Positions 36,273 through 45,641 of a stretch of DNA of 64,000 bases are shown here, piece by piece. Source of the stretch: Caldilineaceae bacterium (GTDB lineage Bacteria > Chloroflexota > Anaerolineae > Caldilineales > Caldilineaceae); the NCBI GenBank assembly GCA_022842065.1, contig JALHQH010000053.1, forward strand, positions 20,525 through 84,524, written 5' to 3'. Below the pieces are notes generated by a model. The model made no database searches, had not been told where the DNA came from, and was given only the letters and a program-made list of their open reading frames with translations. The stretch's first letter is position 1; the number at the start of each line of letters is the position of its first letter. Both the position numbers and the translations under genes were made by a program.

Positions 36273-36313
36273 GCTGAACTTTTAGGGCAGGCGCGGGTTG
36301 CCCAGCGCCACCC

Positions 36314-36850
36314 TTAGCGTCGTGCCCCCAATAAGATTGACAACCCACCGATAATCAAGAAGAGCGGCCATAACTGCCCAATATTCCAGCCAAAAAGAAA
36401 GGCACCGGCAATAGTGGTCAACACAAGACCACCAATCACGGCACCAGTAGCCGCCCCTGTCCACTGGTTACCCGCGCGCTGATAAAGATGCCATGCGCTG
36501 GCAAAAGAGCCAATCGCGGGGATCAAAATAAAGAGCGCCCACCAATTGTCAAAAGTCCCTAGCAGGCCCATGTTCTGGAGCAGGAAGATCCCACCCAAGA
36601 CAATCAAGATAATGCCACCAGCCCAATTATAGCCACTAGCATCCCCGTTCCCATGCCGCGTGGCGCGGCGCGCTGCCCGCTCCTGCCGCCGCAGCTCACG
36701 CCAATCCGGGGCCGGCGTTGGCTGACTCGCGGTTGGCGTAACGCCGGGTGGCGGCGGTATTGGCCCACTCCCCGCAGGCGTGGCCGCAAAGGTAAATTCC
36801 GCTTGCGCATCTTCTTTGGGTAACTGCGTGTGGAAGCCCATCAGCTTCAT
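36314..36850 (-). CDS. Membrane protein with LiaI/LiaF-like transmembrane region
   Basis: 178 residues. A Pro/Thr/Ala-rich, cytoplasm-like N-terminus and a basic stretch (RRQERAARRATRHGNG) precede about four hydrophobic helices beginning GGIILIVLGGIFLLQNMGLL. The LGGIFLLxNxGLL pattern is typical of the DUF5668/LiF-like TM region found in cell-envelope stress proteins. The function is unknown. The ATG at 36850 has GGAAAGGATG upstream. Confidence 0.82.
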   Translation of the reverse strand: MKLMGFHTQLPKEDAQAEFTFAATPAGSGPIPPPPGVTPTASQPTPAPDWRELRRQERAARRATRHGNGDASGYNWAGGIILIVLGGIFLLQNMGLLGTFDNWWALFILIPAIGSFASAWHLYQRAGNQWTGAATGAVIGGLVLTTIAGAFLFGWNIGQLWPLFLIIGGLSILLGARR

Positions 36851-36932
36851 CCTTTCCCAACCAATGTTGATCTATCGACGACTGTTCTGTCAGATAAGTT
36901 ATGATAGGCAGGCGTAGAGTAGTGGCGGTTTC

Positions 36933-37006
36933 GTCCCAGAGGGACAACTGAATTTAGGACCAAAAGCATCATGATTAGACGCTAAGCTCAGCTGTCCCTC
37001 TGGGAC
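36933..37006. repeat. 18-bp inverted repeat GTCCCAGAGGGACA...
   Basis: GTCCCAGAGGGACAACTG (36933-36950) and CAGCTGTCCCTCTGGGAC (36989-37006) pair with one mismatch. Each arm contains a smaller palindrome, GTCCCAGAGGGAC. It lies between the MprF-like gene (stop at 37060) and the start of the membrane gene at 36850, both on the minus strand. Confidence 0.85.
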
Positions 37007-37059
37007 AAATAACCTATCACAATTTGTTTCACACTACGAATAAATTATACAACAGCCGG

Positions 37060-39786
37060 CTACAAAGGGGCGCTTTGCCTACGTCGCCAACGTCGCCGCC
37101 ACACTTGTGCCACGAAGGGCGACACTTCACGCCAATAGCCGAGCCAGAAGTTATCACCCGATGTCGCGCGCGCCAGTGCGGTAAGCACCGTGGGCAGCCG
37201 CGCCACATTGGCATAGACCAGATAGCGTGGTGACCATTCGGGGTGAAATTTTTCTTTGAAGGTGTGCAGGCCCTGAAAGTTATAGAACTGATTGAGATGG
37301 CCGTAAATATAATGCAGTGCCCGCTCCAAGGTCGGATCATCCGACGCTTTACCAACACCAGAGAGGGCGCTCAGGCCAAGATTAAAACTGGCATAACCCT
37401 GCGCCTGCGCCCATTCGAGAAAGGCAACAAAGAGATATTCCATCGTGCCGCGCTCGATCGTCCGGCGATGACGCATGAGATCAACGGTGATTTCGTTGCG
37501 CTGATACTCAGGCACCAGATTAGCAAAGGCGACAACCGCGCCGGTGCCATCATGCACCGCCATGACCTGCGATTCACCGACATACGCCTCGTCAAATTCA
37601 CCCAGGGCAAAACGCTGCTCTGTGCCGTGGATCAGCGTCAACCATTCATCACTGACCGCGCGCAATTCGGCCAACAACTTCACATCCAGCGGCGGTTCAT
37701 ACAGCGTGGCCCGATAGCCCAGCCGCTCGAAATGATGGGCCGTAGTGCGCAGCGGCTTATTGCTGCCACCGCTGAGGGTGAAGCTGTCCAGGCGAACGAG
37801 CCCTTCGTGACCGATGCAGATCGCATGAAAGCCGGCGGCTCGGTAAAAGTCGAGATAATCGGGCAGGGTCTGATAGAAAGCCGGCAACCAGTCATTGCGC
37901 GCACAGAAGGCTTGAAAAGCTTCGATGGCCGCATTGGCATCTAGCGGCGGACCAATCGGGTCGCCCAAGGCCAGCGCCGTCCGCCCCTTGGCGGCGTAAG
38001 CAATTACCGAGCCACCAGGGCTAAAGAAGTAACGTTTGTCCGTAAAAAGCGTAAAGCGGGCCAGCGAGGTGTGGCCATATTGTTCGACAATACGCGTGGC
38101 GCGCCGCCGTTCCTGGACGCTGGCCGTGCTGTGTACAAAGACCGGGCGCAGCAACATCAACAAGGCATAGCCCAACGTAATCGCGCCGATCAGATAGATC
38201 GAGGTGGCAAAGTAGCGGCCAAAGCCAGTCAATGGTTGCAAACCGGGGTCATAAAATTGGGTAAACATCACCACTGTCTGCCGGATGGCACTGGCGAAGT
38301 GATAGTCAACTTGAAAGTGACGGTCCAGCAGATAGAAACCAGCTGCCCCATAGGCCAACGTAAAGAGCGAGGCAATGGCCAGCACACTCAGCCCTTGCCG
38401 GAAAGAAGGCGGATCAGAGCGGGCATGAAAACGGGCGCGCTGGGTTAACAAGATTACCAAGAGGATGGCCGCCAACCCAGCTTCCGTATAATCCAGCCCT
38501 TTGACAAGATGGATAAAGATCGAAGCAATTAACAAGAGGACGGTAAGCCACCATGCCATCTCTTTGCGCCGCCAGAGCCCTTGTGCCAACAGGATCAGTC
38601 CAAAGCCGGCGAGGACCGAGGTCAGCCGGCTACCATGGCTCACCATCAAGGGGGAAAGTTGACTGAGCAGGTCTAACCGTTCCGCCCAGCCCGGCGTTGC
38701 GCCGGAAAAGAGATTGATGACGCCCATAGCGGCAGTGGCAACCGCCACGAAGTGAGGCTGCTCCCGTTCGGCCAGCGAACGCTCGGTGGGGGTAAAGAGC
38801 TTAAGACGGCGCAACAAAAAGAAACCGGCTAACATTGGCAACCAAAAGGTAATGCCGCGGAAGGTGAGGCTGATCACAGTCGCCGCGGCCAAAGGCAAGC
38901 CCATCGACGCATAGATCACCGGCAGCAATCCCTCCACCACCCCCACCCCATTGGGCGTCGGCGAAACGATAGTGAAGAGCAGGTTCATGGCATAACCCAC
39001 CATCAGCACTTCCCAAGTTACCGGCTGGTGAAAGGCCAGAAAGAGGGTATAGAGGCTGAGCAGGTCGAGCGCGTGGGCAAAGAGCGCCATCAGGGTCGTC
39101 CAGGTCAACGCTCGCGGATGACGAATCATGGCTTGGGCCGCGGCCTCAAACTCCGCGGTGTTACGCGCGCTCCATGCGGCATCGAGCAAGTGCGGACGGC
39201 GCAGCCAGCTCCCCACAAAGTTTGTCAGTTGCTGGATCCAATCAAGTGACTGACGCAGCCAGGTTGGACGCCACAAGCCCAAAGTCAACGCGACTGCCAT
39301 CAGCGCAACAGAGAGGACGAGAATAAGCGCGGCCACGACTTCATAGAGCTGCAGATCGCGCATCTGGAACAACAATCCTAAGCTAAAGAGCACCATCAAA
39401 GCGAGCACGCCAAAGTCGATCACGAGCATCAGCAGCACACCGACTGTGGCCCGTGCCCGCGATTGCCCACGCCGCGCCACCTCATCCACATAGAGCGCTG
39501 CGCCCGCCGCGCCACCCGTCGGCGCGGCCAAATTGGCAAAGAGCGAGGCATAGGTCACCGGCGTCAATTCCCAGATACTGCTCTGCACATCGACCGTATC
39601 AAAGGCAAACTTATAGACGCCGCTATAGGCAATGTAATAGATAAACTGAAGTGTAAGCGCCGCCAAGAGCCATTGCCATTGACCACTAATAATCGTCTGC
39701 CCCAGTACCTCCAGTTCATCGAGCCGGGAGCCGATGATCCAAAGAAAGATGATCGTCAATAACCAGAACAGCCATTTTTTACCCAT
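37060..39786 (-). CDS. MprF-like flippase/synthase domain protein (LPG_synthase_TM plus DUF2156)
   Basis: 908 residues from the ATG at 39786. An extension to 39816 lacks support. Residues 1-330 hold about eight helices with the flippase-like signature ANLAAPTGGAAGAALYVDE and SPTPNGVGVVEGLLP. The region 330-560 holds further membrane helices. From about 580 the chain is a GNAT-like DUF2156 domain (YFFSPGGSVIAYA, ALGDPIGPP, MEYLFVAFLEWAQAQGY, FNLGLSALSG). MprF proteins transfer an aminoacyl group from tRNA to phosphatidylglycerol and flip the product, changing surface charge and resistance to cationic peptides. The substrate is unverified. Confidence 0.9.
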   Translation of the reverse strand: MGKKWLFWLLTIIFLWIIGSRLDELEVLGQTIISGQWQWLLAALTLQFIYYIAYSGVYKFAFDTVDVQSSIWELTPVTYASLFANLAAPTGGAAGAALYVDEVARRGQSRARATVGVLLMLVIDFGVLALMVLFSLGLLFQMRDLQLYEVVAALILVLSVALMAVALTLGLWRPTWLRQSLDWIQQLTNFVGSWLRRPHLLDAAWSARNTAEFEAAAQAMIRHPRALTWTTLMALFAHALDLLSLYTLFLAFHQPVTWEVLMVGYAMNLLFTIVSPTPNGVGVVEGLLPVIYASMGLPLAAATVISLTFRGITFWLPMLAGFFLLRRLKLFTPTERSLAEREQPHFVAVATAAMGVINLFSGATPGWAERLDLLSQLSPLMVSHGSRLTSVLAGFGLILLAQGLWRRKEMAWWLTVLLLIASIFIHLVKGLDYTEAGLAAILLVILLTQRARFHARSDPPSFRQGLSVLAIASLFTLAYGAAGFYLLDRHFQVDYHFASAIRQTVVMFTQFYDPGLQPLTGFGRYFATSIYLIGAITLGYALLMLLRPVFVHSTASVQERRRATRIVEQYGHTSLARFTLFTDKRYFFSPGGSVIAYAAKGRTALALGDPIGPPLDANAAIEAFQAFCARNDWLPAFYQTLPDYLDFYRAAGFHAICIGHEGLVRLDSFTLSGGSNKPLRTTAHHFERLGYRATLYEPPLDVKLLAELRAVSDEWLTLIHGTEQRFALGEFDEAYVGESQVMAVHDGTGAVVAFANLVPEYQRNEITVDLMRHRRTIERGTMEYLFVAFLEWAQAQGYASFNLGLSALSGVGKASDDPTLERALHYIYGHLNQFYNFQGLHTFKEKFHPEWSPRYLVYANVARLPTVLTALARATSGDNFWLGYWREVSPFVAQVWRRRWRRRQSAPL

Positions 39787-39908
39787 CGGGGGATCCTTCC
39801 TGTCGCCGTCGCACAAGATTTAGCAGCGTAGTATCTTACTCGCCAGGGCGACCATTGGCAAAAGCCCTTTCCCGCGACAATCCAGCAGCAACTAGGAAAT
39901 GCGTACTA

Positions 39909-40017
39909 TGTGTGAACTGCGCATCCCCCGATGCGCAGCCCAATTCTCGACAAGCGACCAGTAATGCAAATGTGAACTGCGCATCCCCCGATGCGCAGTT
40001 CACATTTGCATTACTGG
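39909..40017. repeat. 28-bp perfect hairpin with an adjacent partial copy
   Basis: The arms at 39958-39985 and 39990-40017 are exact complements around CCCC. The inner part TGTGAACTGCGCATCCCCCG to CGCAG also occurs on its own at 39909-39938, so the core hairpin is present twice in tandem. It is between the divergent MprF-like and GH95 genes. CAATCACC repeat units follow at 40085-40130 and run into the GH95 start. The rest of 39787-40115 has no gene. Confidence 0.92.
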
Positions 40018-40115
40018 ACAGCCCACCACCCCACCTTGTCATTTCTCACCACCCATGCGATCATATATCAATCGCAAACAACTAACCATCCAACTAACCA
40101 ATCACCCAATCACCT

Positions 40116-42512
40116 ATGACCCAATCACCAACTGTCCAACTCAAACTCTGGTATCGTCAACCCGCCGCCCAATGGGTCGAAGCCTTGCCCATTGGCAACA
40201 GTCGCCTCGGCGCCATGATCTTTGGCGGCGTCACCCATGAAAAACTCCAACTCAACGAAGAGACCCTCTGGTCCGGCCCCGGCGACGGCTGGAACTCGCC
40301 CGATGCCCAAGCCGCCCTGCCCGCGGTACGCGAGGCGATCTTTAGGGGCGACTATCTCGAAGCCGACCGCCGCGCCAAGGCATTGCAGGGCGCTTTCACC
40401 CAGGCCTATCAGCCCTTGGGCGATCTGCATCTGACCTTTGCGCATGGCACGGCTGCTACGGCCTATCACCGTGAACTTGACCTGGAAAATGCGGTCGCCA
40501 CGGTGCGCTATACAGTTGACGGCATCACCTACACGCGCGAAAGTTTTGTCAGCGCGCCCCACAATGCGCTGGTCGTCCGCCTCAGTGCCGACCAACCGGG
40601 TGCGCTCACCTTGCGCGCCCACCTGACCTCCCTGCATCCTTTTCAGGTCAAGCAGCACCCAAATAGCACCGTTCTCACCGGCAAGTGCCCAGTCCACAGC
40701 GAGCCCAGCTACCGTCGGGTTGACGATCCGATCCGCTATGCGAATGACGAGAGTGGTCCCGGCTTAAACTTCGCGGCGGCCCTCACCGCCACCCTGACCG
40801 GTGGCACGCAACAGGTCGATGACCAGGGCATCCAGGTCACCGGTGCGGATGAGGTGCTCCTCGTCTTGACGGCGGCCAGCGGTTTTGTTGATTTTGACCA
40901 GATCCCTGGTCTGTCACAGGAAGCGGTGGCCCAAAAAGTTGTGCCACTGGCCAATGCCGTGGCGGCTGAACGGTACGAGACCCTGCTGGCGGCTCATCTG
41001 GCTGACTACTGCGCCCTCTTTGCCCGTGTCGAACTCGACTTGGGCACCACCACGGCCGCCACCTTGCCCACCGACGAACGCATCGCCAACTTCCAGGGCG
41101 GCGACGACCCGGCGTTGATCACCCTGCTCTTCCAATATGGCCGCTACCTGCTGATTGCCAGCTCCCGCCCCGGCACGCAGCCCGCCAACTTGCAGGGGAT
41201 CTGGAACGACCTGCCCCGTCCGCCGTGGAGCAGCAACTACACGATCAACATCAACGCGCAGATGAACTACTGGCCCGCCGAACCGACCAACCTGGCCGAA
41301 TGTCACCAGCCGTTGCTCGCCTTTATCCAAGAACTCAGCGTCAACGGGGCGGTGACTGCCGCGACCAACTATGGCTGTCGCGGCTGGGTAGCCCACCACA
41401 ACAGCGACTTCTGGCGCCACACCGGTCAGGTCGGTGCCTATGGGCAGGGGGACCCAGTCTGGGCCTGTTGGCCAATGGGCGGGGTCTGGTTATCACAGCA
41501 CCTGTGGGAGCACTATGCCTTTGGCGGCGACTTGAGTTATCTGCGCGACCACGCCTATGGGGTAATGAAAGGGGCAGCACTCTTCTGTCTCGATTGGCTG
41601 ATTGAAGATGGCAACGGGACGTTGGTCACTGCGCCGTCAACCTCACCCGAAAATAAGTTCACCACACCGGACGGGCAACACGCCGCGGTCAGCATGGCCT
41701 CGACCGCGGACATGGCGCTGATCTGGGATCTCTTCACCAACTGTATCGAGGCCGCCGCTGTGTTAGGCGACGACGCGTCCTTTCGGGATGAACTGCTCGC
41801 CGCCCGTAGTCGCCTCACGCCGCCGCGCATCGGTCAACACGGCCAACTGCAAGAGTGGTCTGTGGACTGGGATGATCCCGACGATCATCATCGCCATGTC
41901 TCGCATCTGATTGGGCTGCACCCCGGCCGCCAGATCACCCGCCACGGCACCCCCGACCTCTTTAGCGCGGCCCAACGTTCGCTCGAATTGCGCGGCGATG
42001 AGGGCACCGGCTGGTCGATGGCCTGGAAGATCAACTTCTGGGCGCGCTTCCACGATGGCGACCATGCCCACAAAATGCTCGGCAATATGTTGCACCTCGT
42101 CGAAAACACCGGTGTGGTGATGGAAGGCGGCGGCGTCTATGCCAACCTCTTCGACGCCCATCCCCCCTTCCAGATCGACGGCAACTTCGGCGCCACCGCC
42201 GGCATCGCCGAGATGCTCCTGCAGAGCCACGCCGGCGAGTTACATCTACTGCCCGCCTTGCCCAGCCACTGGCCCACCGGCCACGTCAAGGGCCTGCGCG
42301 CCCGCGGCGGCTTCGAAGTCGATCTGGCCTGGGCAGAGGGTCAATTGACCACCGTGGTGATCCGTTCACTGCTGGGTAATCCATGCCGGGTGCGCGGGGC
42401 CGCGGGGTTACGGTTTACCGATGAGAACGGGACAGCAGTCAACACGCAGGTGATGGAGGAGGTGGTTACTTTTGCGACGGTGGTGGGCGGTGTTTATACC
42501 GGGCGAGGCTAG
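40116..42512 (+). CDS. Glycoside hydrolase family 95 (alpha-L-fucosidase/galactosidase)
   Basis: 798 residues, no signal peptide. The GH95 N-terminal beta domain starts [20 protein letters not shown] with [19 protein letters not shown]. In the (alpha/alpha)6 barrel, residues equivalent to the AfcA catalytic set are visible: [15 protein letters not shown] (the two catalytic Asn), STSPENKF (Glu) and [14 protein letters not shown] (Asp). It inverts alpha-1,2-linked L-fucose or L-galactose. The first codons (MTQSPT) are written by the CAATCACC repeat, so the true start could be slightly later. It is probably intracellular and acts on imported oligosaccharides. Confidence 0.93.
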   Translation: MTQSPTVQLKLWYRQPAAQWVEALPIGNSRLGAMIFGGVTHEKLQLNEETLWSGPGDGWNSPDAQAALPAVREAIFRGDYLEADRRAKALQGAFTQAYQPLGDLHLTFAHGTAATAYHRELDLENAVATVRYTVDGITYTRESFVSAPHNALVVRLSADQPGALTLRAHLTSLHPFQVKQHPNSTVLTGKCPVHSEPSYRRVDDPIRYANDESGPGLNFAAALTATLTGGTQQVDDQGIQVTGADEVLLVLTAASGFVDFDQIPGLSQEAVAQKVVPLANAVAAERYETLLAAHLADYCALFARVELDLGTTTAATLPTDERIANFQGGDDPALITLLFQYGRYLLIASSRPGTQPANLQGIWNDLPRPPWSSNYTININAQMNYWPAEPTNLAECHQPLLAFIQELSVNGAVTAATNYGCRGWVAHHNSDFWRHTGQVGAYGQGDPVWACWPMGGVWLSQHLWEHYAFGGDLSYLRDHAYGVMKGAALFCLDWLIEDGNGTLVTAPSTSPENKFTTPDGQHAAVSMASTADMALIWDLFTNCIEAAAVLGDDASFRDELLAARSRLTPPRIGQHGQLQEWSVDWDDPDDHHRHVSHLIGLHPGRQITRHGTPDLFSAAQRSLELRGDEGTGWSMAWKINFWARFHDGDHAHKMLGNMLHLVENTGVVMEGGGVYANLFDAHPPFQIDGNFGATAGIAEMLLQSHAGELHLLPALPSHWPTGHVKGLRARGGFEVDLAWAEGQLTTVVIRSLLGNPCRVRGAAGLRFTDENGTAVNTQVMEEVVTFATVVGGVYTGRG

Positions 42513-42526
42513 CGCGAAAGAAACGA

Positions 42527-42598
42527 CAAGGTGACAGTCACTGGGCAACAGATGTTGCGGTTAAACAAACCACTTCCCGCCCAGTAACTGTCACCTTG
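42527..42598. repeat. 20-bp inverted repeat CAAGGTGACAGTCACTGGGC
   Basis: The arms at 42527-42546 and 42579-42598 differ at one position. The core CCAGTGAC-GTCACCT also forms the hairpin at 57980-58041. It starts 15 bp past the GH95 stop and may act in termination, although no T-run is present. Confidence 0.9.
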
Positions 42599-42630
42599 CT
42601 GCCCCACTCAATAGATAAAGAGAGCACAAG

Positions 42631-42873
42631 ATGAGGCAAACACAGGTGCAAAAATGGGGTAATAGCTTGGCGATTCGTATCCCAAAACCCTTAGCCGCTG
42701 AACTGGGGTTAGGGCAAAATTCGGCGATCACCGTCTCGGTCATCGCAGGCAAATTGATTGTGGAGCCGGTAAAACCAACCTATGTCCTGGCAGATTTACT
42801 CGCCCAAGTCAAGCCGGAAAATCTGCATCGGGAAATCGAAACAGGCCAGGTCGTTGGCAACGAGGCGTGGTAG
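42631..42873 (+). CDS. MazE-like antitoxin, apparently orphaned
   Basis: 80 residues of the AbrB/MazE fold: VQKWGNSLAIRIPKPLAAEL is the diagnostic N-terminus. The C-terminal half (YVLADLLAQVKPENLHREIE) is the usual toxin-binding tail. AGAGAGCACAAG precedes the ATG. The expected mazF partner is missing. Only a C-terminal fragment follows immediately. Confidence 0.9.
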   Translation: MRQTQVQKWGNSLAIRIPKPLAAELGLGQNSAITVSVIAGKLIVEPVKPTYVLADLLAQVKPENLHREIETGQVVGNEAW

Positions 42874-42953
42874 CGCAAGGCCGAATGCAAAGCGACCCTG
42901 CCCGACGCCGTCATGGCCGAGGTGTTGGCCAAGTTAGGGACATTGTTGGCTTG
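42874..42953 (+). pseudogene. mazF 3'-end relic
   Basis: Directly after the antitoxin stop, and in the same frame, codons 42874-42953 read RKAECKATLPDAVMAEVLAK with a LGTLLA end and a stop. This resembles the last helix of MazF toxins (A-P-D-x-V-x-x-V-x-x-x-L-x-T-L). The catalytic part is absent, consistent with deletion of most of the toxin gene. Confidence 0.55.
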
Positions 42954-43156
42954 AGGCGTTAGGAATTTTTCAATCCGGCCTCATTTCTATAATACCGCAT
43001 ATCAAGAGTGTATAGATGAAATTTTATAGCACATGTTACGCAGAGGATAAACGGAGAAGCGGGCAACGGATGCCGAGAACCGATTGGTCATCTCGGATTG
43101 GTCTGGTATAATGAGGGCAGAAGGGTAAAGGTTTCTGACAAGCAAGCGATTCACCC

Positions 43157-43570
43157 ATGACAAAACTACTGGTCGAAGTACATGATCAAACCAAAGAGGA
43201 ATTCCTGCGTGAACTGCTTGCATCATTGCCCTATGTCAGCGTTTTGCCGGTAGACCGCAAGGGCAACGGCAGCGATGGTGATGAGCTTGCCGACACAGAA
43301 GACGAATATCAGCCCTTTTATCAAGATCCGCGCCAACCGCAGATGGAAAAAGAGGTGGCAGCCTTTGCCGCACAACACAGCACGCTCGTTGCGCACTATC
43401 TTGGCCAGTTCGTCGCAATGCGGCAAGCGCAGGTCATTGATCACGATCCGGATCAACGGGCCTTAATCCACCGTGTGCGTTCCACCGATCCCGATCAGGT
43501 CATCCTCTTCCGGCGTGTCGAAGCGTCGTTACTGCGCGATCTGGCCGTTCACTCGGTGCGTTTCGCGTAA
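43157..43570 (+). CDS. Hypothetical protein with DUF5678-like segment
   Basis: 137 residues. The N-terminus (TKLLVEVHDQTKEEFLRELL) looks like a small regulatory strand-helix, and a Gly/Asp-rich acidic linker follows (about 35-55). Residues 75-125 (HYLGQFVAMRQAQVIDHDPD with QRALIHRVR) resemble DUF5678, a short domain often found with toxin-antitoxin-like or protease-related genes. No function can be assigned. The ATG at 43157 follows a weak ribosome site. Confidence 0.7.
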   Translation: MTKLLVEVHDQTKEEFLRELLASLPYVSVLPVDRKGNGSDGDELADTEDEYQPFYQDPRQPQMEKEVAAFAAQHSTLVAHYLGQFVAMRQAQVIDHDPDQRALIHRVRSTDPDQVILFRRVEASLLRDLAVHSVRFA

Positions 43571-43606
43571 GCAGCGGATTGGTAGTAAACGAAAGTCAGT
43601 CCATCC

Positions 43607-43864
43607 TCACCCTGCCGCCAGCGCCGGCATTGACCACTGCTGCATCCAACTCACCCACCGCTTTTCAAGCGCCTGTTGATAGTGGACCAGTTGTTGGCGT
43701 TGGGCGTTGGTCAGGGTAGCGACGGTCAGGAGCGCATGGCTCATTTGCAGGGCACGATGGGGATCACCGGCTTGGGCCCAACAGCTAAGGGCACGAAAGG
43801 TATGCAAATCGTGTAAATCGGTTAACCCCTGCTCTGCCACCCGGCGCGGAAACTTTTGAGCCAC
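43607..43864 (-). CDS. Small hypothetical protein, possible partner of the upstream RHH gene
   Basis: 85 residues from a GTG at 43864. Its start is 43 bases inside the end of the upstream gene. Trp- and Gln-rich helices dominate (ALSCWAQAGDPHRALQMSHA, LVHYQQALEKRWVSWMQQW), somewhat like a single TPR. No family is recognised. The long overlap lowers confidence. If real, the arrangement resembles a toxin-antitoxin pair. Confidence 0.45.
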   Translation of the reverse strand: MAQKFPRRVAEQGLTDLHDLHTFRALSCWAQAGDPHRALQMSHALLTVATLTNAQRQQLVHYQQALEKRWVSWMQQWSMPALAAG

Positions 43865-44097
43865 CCTTCCACGGCTGTTGGGCTGTCTAAGTCAGCATAG
43901 GCCGCCCCTGACCAAGCACCAGCCGTTTCGGCAAGCGCGGCGGTCTGTTCCTCAAGCGCCAATAACTCTTCAATGGCTTTTTGGACAAACAGATTGCGTT
44001 GGCGCGTTGGAATATATTCATTCAATTTCGTCAAGAGCGCAGCCGGCAGGGTAATGGTCAGTTCTCCCATCTCACCGGTTATGGTAACATTCGTCAT
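43822..44097 (-). CDS. Ribbon-helix-helix antitoxin-like protein
   Basis: 91 residues. After a leading beta-rich stretch, LTITLPAALLTKLNEYIPTR and QRNLFVQKAIEELLALEEQ give the strand-helix-helix of RHH/CopG antitoxins. The C-terminal tail is rich in Ala, Trp and Ser and could contact a partner. GGGAGGTTAATC precedes the ATG, a good ribosome site. It may be autorepressing. Confidence 0.75.
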   Translation of the reverse strand: MTNVTITGEMGELTITLPAALLTKLNEYIPTRQRNLFVQKAIEELLALEEQTAALAETAGAWSGAAYADLDSPTAVEGWLKSFRAGWQSRG

Positions 44098-44229
44098 CCT
44101 GATTAACCTCCCGCAACAACGATCTTACAACGATTCATGACCATAACAGTCTACGCAATTGTAGCAGAAAACAGCTAAGATTACAATCAACCCGCCTGTA
44201 AAAAAGGTACCCAAAAGGAGCCCAAACCC

Positions 44230-45516
44230 ATGTCCCACCCCACCATTACCCCCTGCAACCCGCTCTTGCGTACACCGCTGTCGCTGCTGGTTGACGACTC
44301 GTGCCCGGTCGTGAATTTGACCTACTACTGGATCCGCCAACGGCAGGCTTGGCTGGCGCGCCATACACCGGGGGTGCCCTATAAAGCGGGCAACGGCGAC
44401 CCGGCGCGCCTCCATTTGGTGCCACAGACGATCCCCGCCGCCTTTGCGCGCAAGTGGGGGGAGTGGTGTGCAGAGAGCGGCGTCAAGGGCAAGTTTAGCA
44501 TCGTGCCCTATCCGGCGGGCGTGGCACGGGTGGACCAGGGCTTTCCCGACTTTCCTCAAGCCGAGTTCGACGGCTGGATGGAGACCACGCACAACGTGAT
44601 CCACCCCAACTTTGACATCACCTGCGAAATGCTCACCCACTCGCATGTGGTTGACCTCAAAACCTGGAAATTTACCGAGGTGTGGGAGCAATACGAATGG
44701 GTTGACCCGCCAGTGGAGGGGTTGACTGAATATATCGCGGCGTCGATGCAGATCCTCAAAAATGCCGGGCTACCCTGTGAAGGGGTGACCAGCCCTGGCG
44801 GGTTTGGCACCAAACAAGAGGATGCCTACGCTAAGGCGTCACTGTTAGCCGCGCAACAGGTCTACGGCAACAAGCGCCCCTTTTATCTGCTGCACGTCAA
44901 TGTGCCGCCGAACGAATGGCCCGATGTGCCGATCTGGCATGCAGACAAAGCCGCCGGCACCGCCATCGCCAGCATCATCGGCTGTACCGACGACTGGTTC
45001 GGCAGTTGGACGGGTTACGACGCTGGTTCGCCGGACATGTTTATTACCGAGGATTTGCAGGGCGGCGTCTTGCCCCAAGTGCTAGGGCGTGAACTCCCGG
45101 CAGTCTTGGTCAGCCATTGGCCGGGGATGTATTTCAACGGCGAAGAGGTGGGCTTCCAGGTTTTACAGGAAGTCAAAGCACGGCTTGACCGCTATGATCC
45201 CGACGGCAGCCAGACGCGTTGGATGAAGTTTTCGGAAATTGGCCACTACTGGATGGCGCGGGAGTTGAGTGATATCACAGTAACGGCTGACGGCCAGGAG
45301 AGCACCGTGCAGATCCAAACCCACTTTCCCACCGCAGACTTTACGCTGGCGGCCGATCAACCCATGCAACGGGTGCAAGTCAACGGCGTGGATCTGCGCC
45401 AGGTCGATAGTCGGCGGGCCTTGGCGCAGGATACCTTCTGGGTTGATGGGGGGCGCACAGTCTTCGCCTTTGACCTACCGGATGGTGAGACCCTTGTGCA
45501 ATTACACACAGTGTAA
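44230..45516 (+). CDS. Polysaccharide deacetylase-like protein
   Basis: 428 residues, cytoplasmic. The N-terminal LSLLVDDSCPVVNLTYY has the Asp-Asp of NodB-type metal deacetylases. Downstream HSHVVDLKTW, GVTSPGGFGTKQEDAY and LVSHWPGMYFNGEE could complete the fold, but the canonical H-x(3)-H spacing is not certain. The C-terminal 90 residues form a beta-sandwich (ITVTADGQESTVQIQTHF). I have seen related hypothetical proteins beside sugar and amide catabolic genes. The enzymatic role is unproven. AAAAGGAGCCC lies upstream of the ATG. Confidence 0.65.
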   Translation: MSHPTITPCNPLLRTPLSLLVDDSCPVVNLTYYWIRQRQAWLARHTPGVPYKAGNGDPARLHLVPQTIPAAFARKWGEWCAESGVKGKFSIVPYPAGVARVDQGFPDFPQAEFDGWMETTHNVIHPNFDITCEMLTHSHVVDLKTWKFTEVWEQYEWVDPPVEGLTEYIAASMQILKNAGLPCEGVTSPGGFGTKQEDAYAKASLLAAQQVYGNKRPFYLLHVNVPPNEWPDVPIWHADKAAGTAIASIIGCTDDWFGSWTGYDAGSPDMFITEDLQGGVLPQVLGRELPAVLVSHWPGMYFNGEEVGFQVLQEVKARLDRYDPDGSQTRWMKFSEIGHYWMARELSDITVTADGQESTVQIQTHFPTADFTLAADQPMQRVQVNGVDLRQVDSRRALAQDTFWVDGGRTVFAFDLPDGETLVQLHTV

Positions 45517-45532
45517 GTCATTTCAAAGAAAT

Positions 45533-45618
45533 AATGATCCACAAAGGACACGAAGACACACAAAGAAAAAGCATACCCTTCGTGTCTTTTTGTGTCTCTT
45601 CGTGTCATTCTGGATCAT
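45533..45618. repeat. Inverted repeat of CACGAAG words
   Basis: ATGATCCACAAAGGACACGA with GACACACAAAG on the left and CTTCGTGTC...GGATCAT on the right pair over most of their length. GATCCACGAAGGTACACGAAG at 56250-56271 belongs to the same word family. It follows the deacetylase-like gene and lies between convergent genes. Confidence 0.85.
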
Positions 45619-45641
45619 TTAAGTTTCGAATTGACCTAAGC

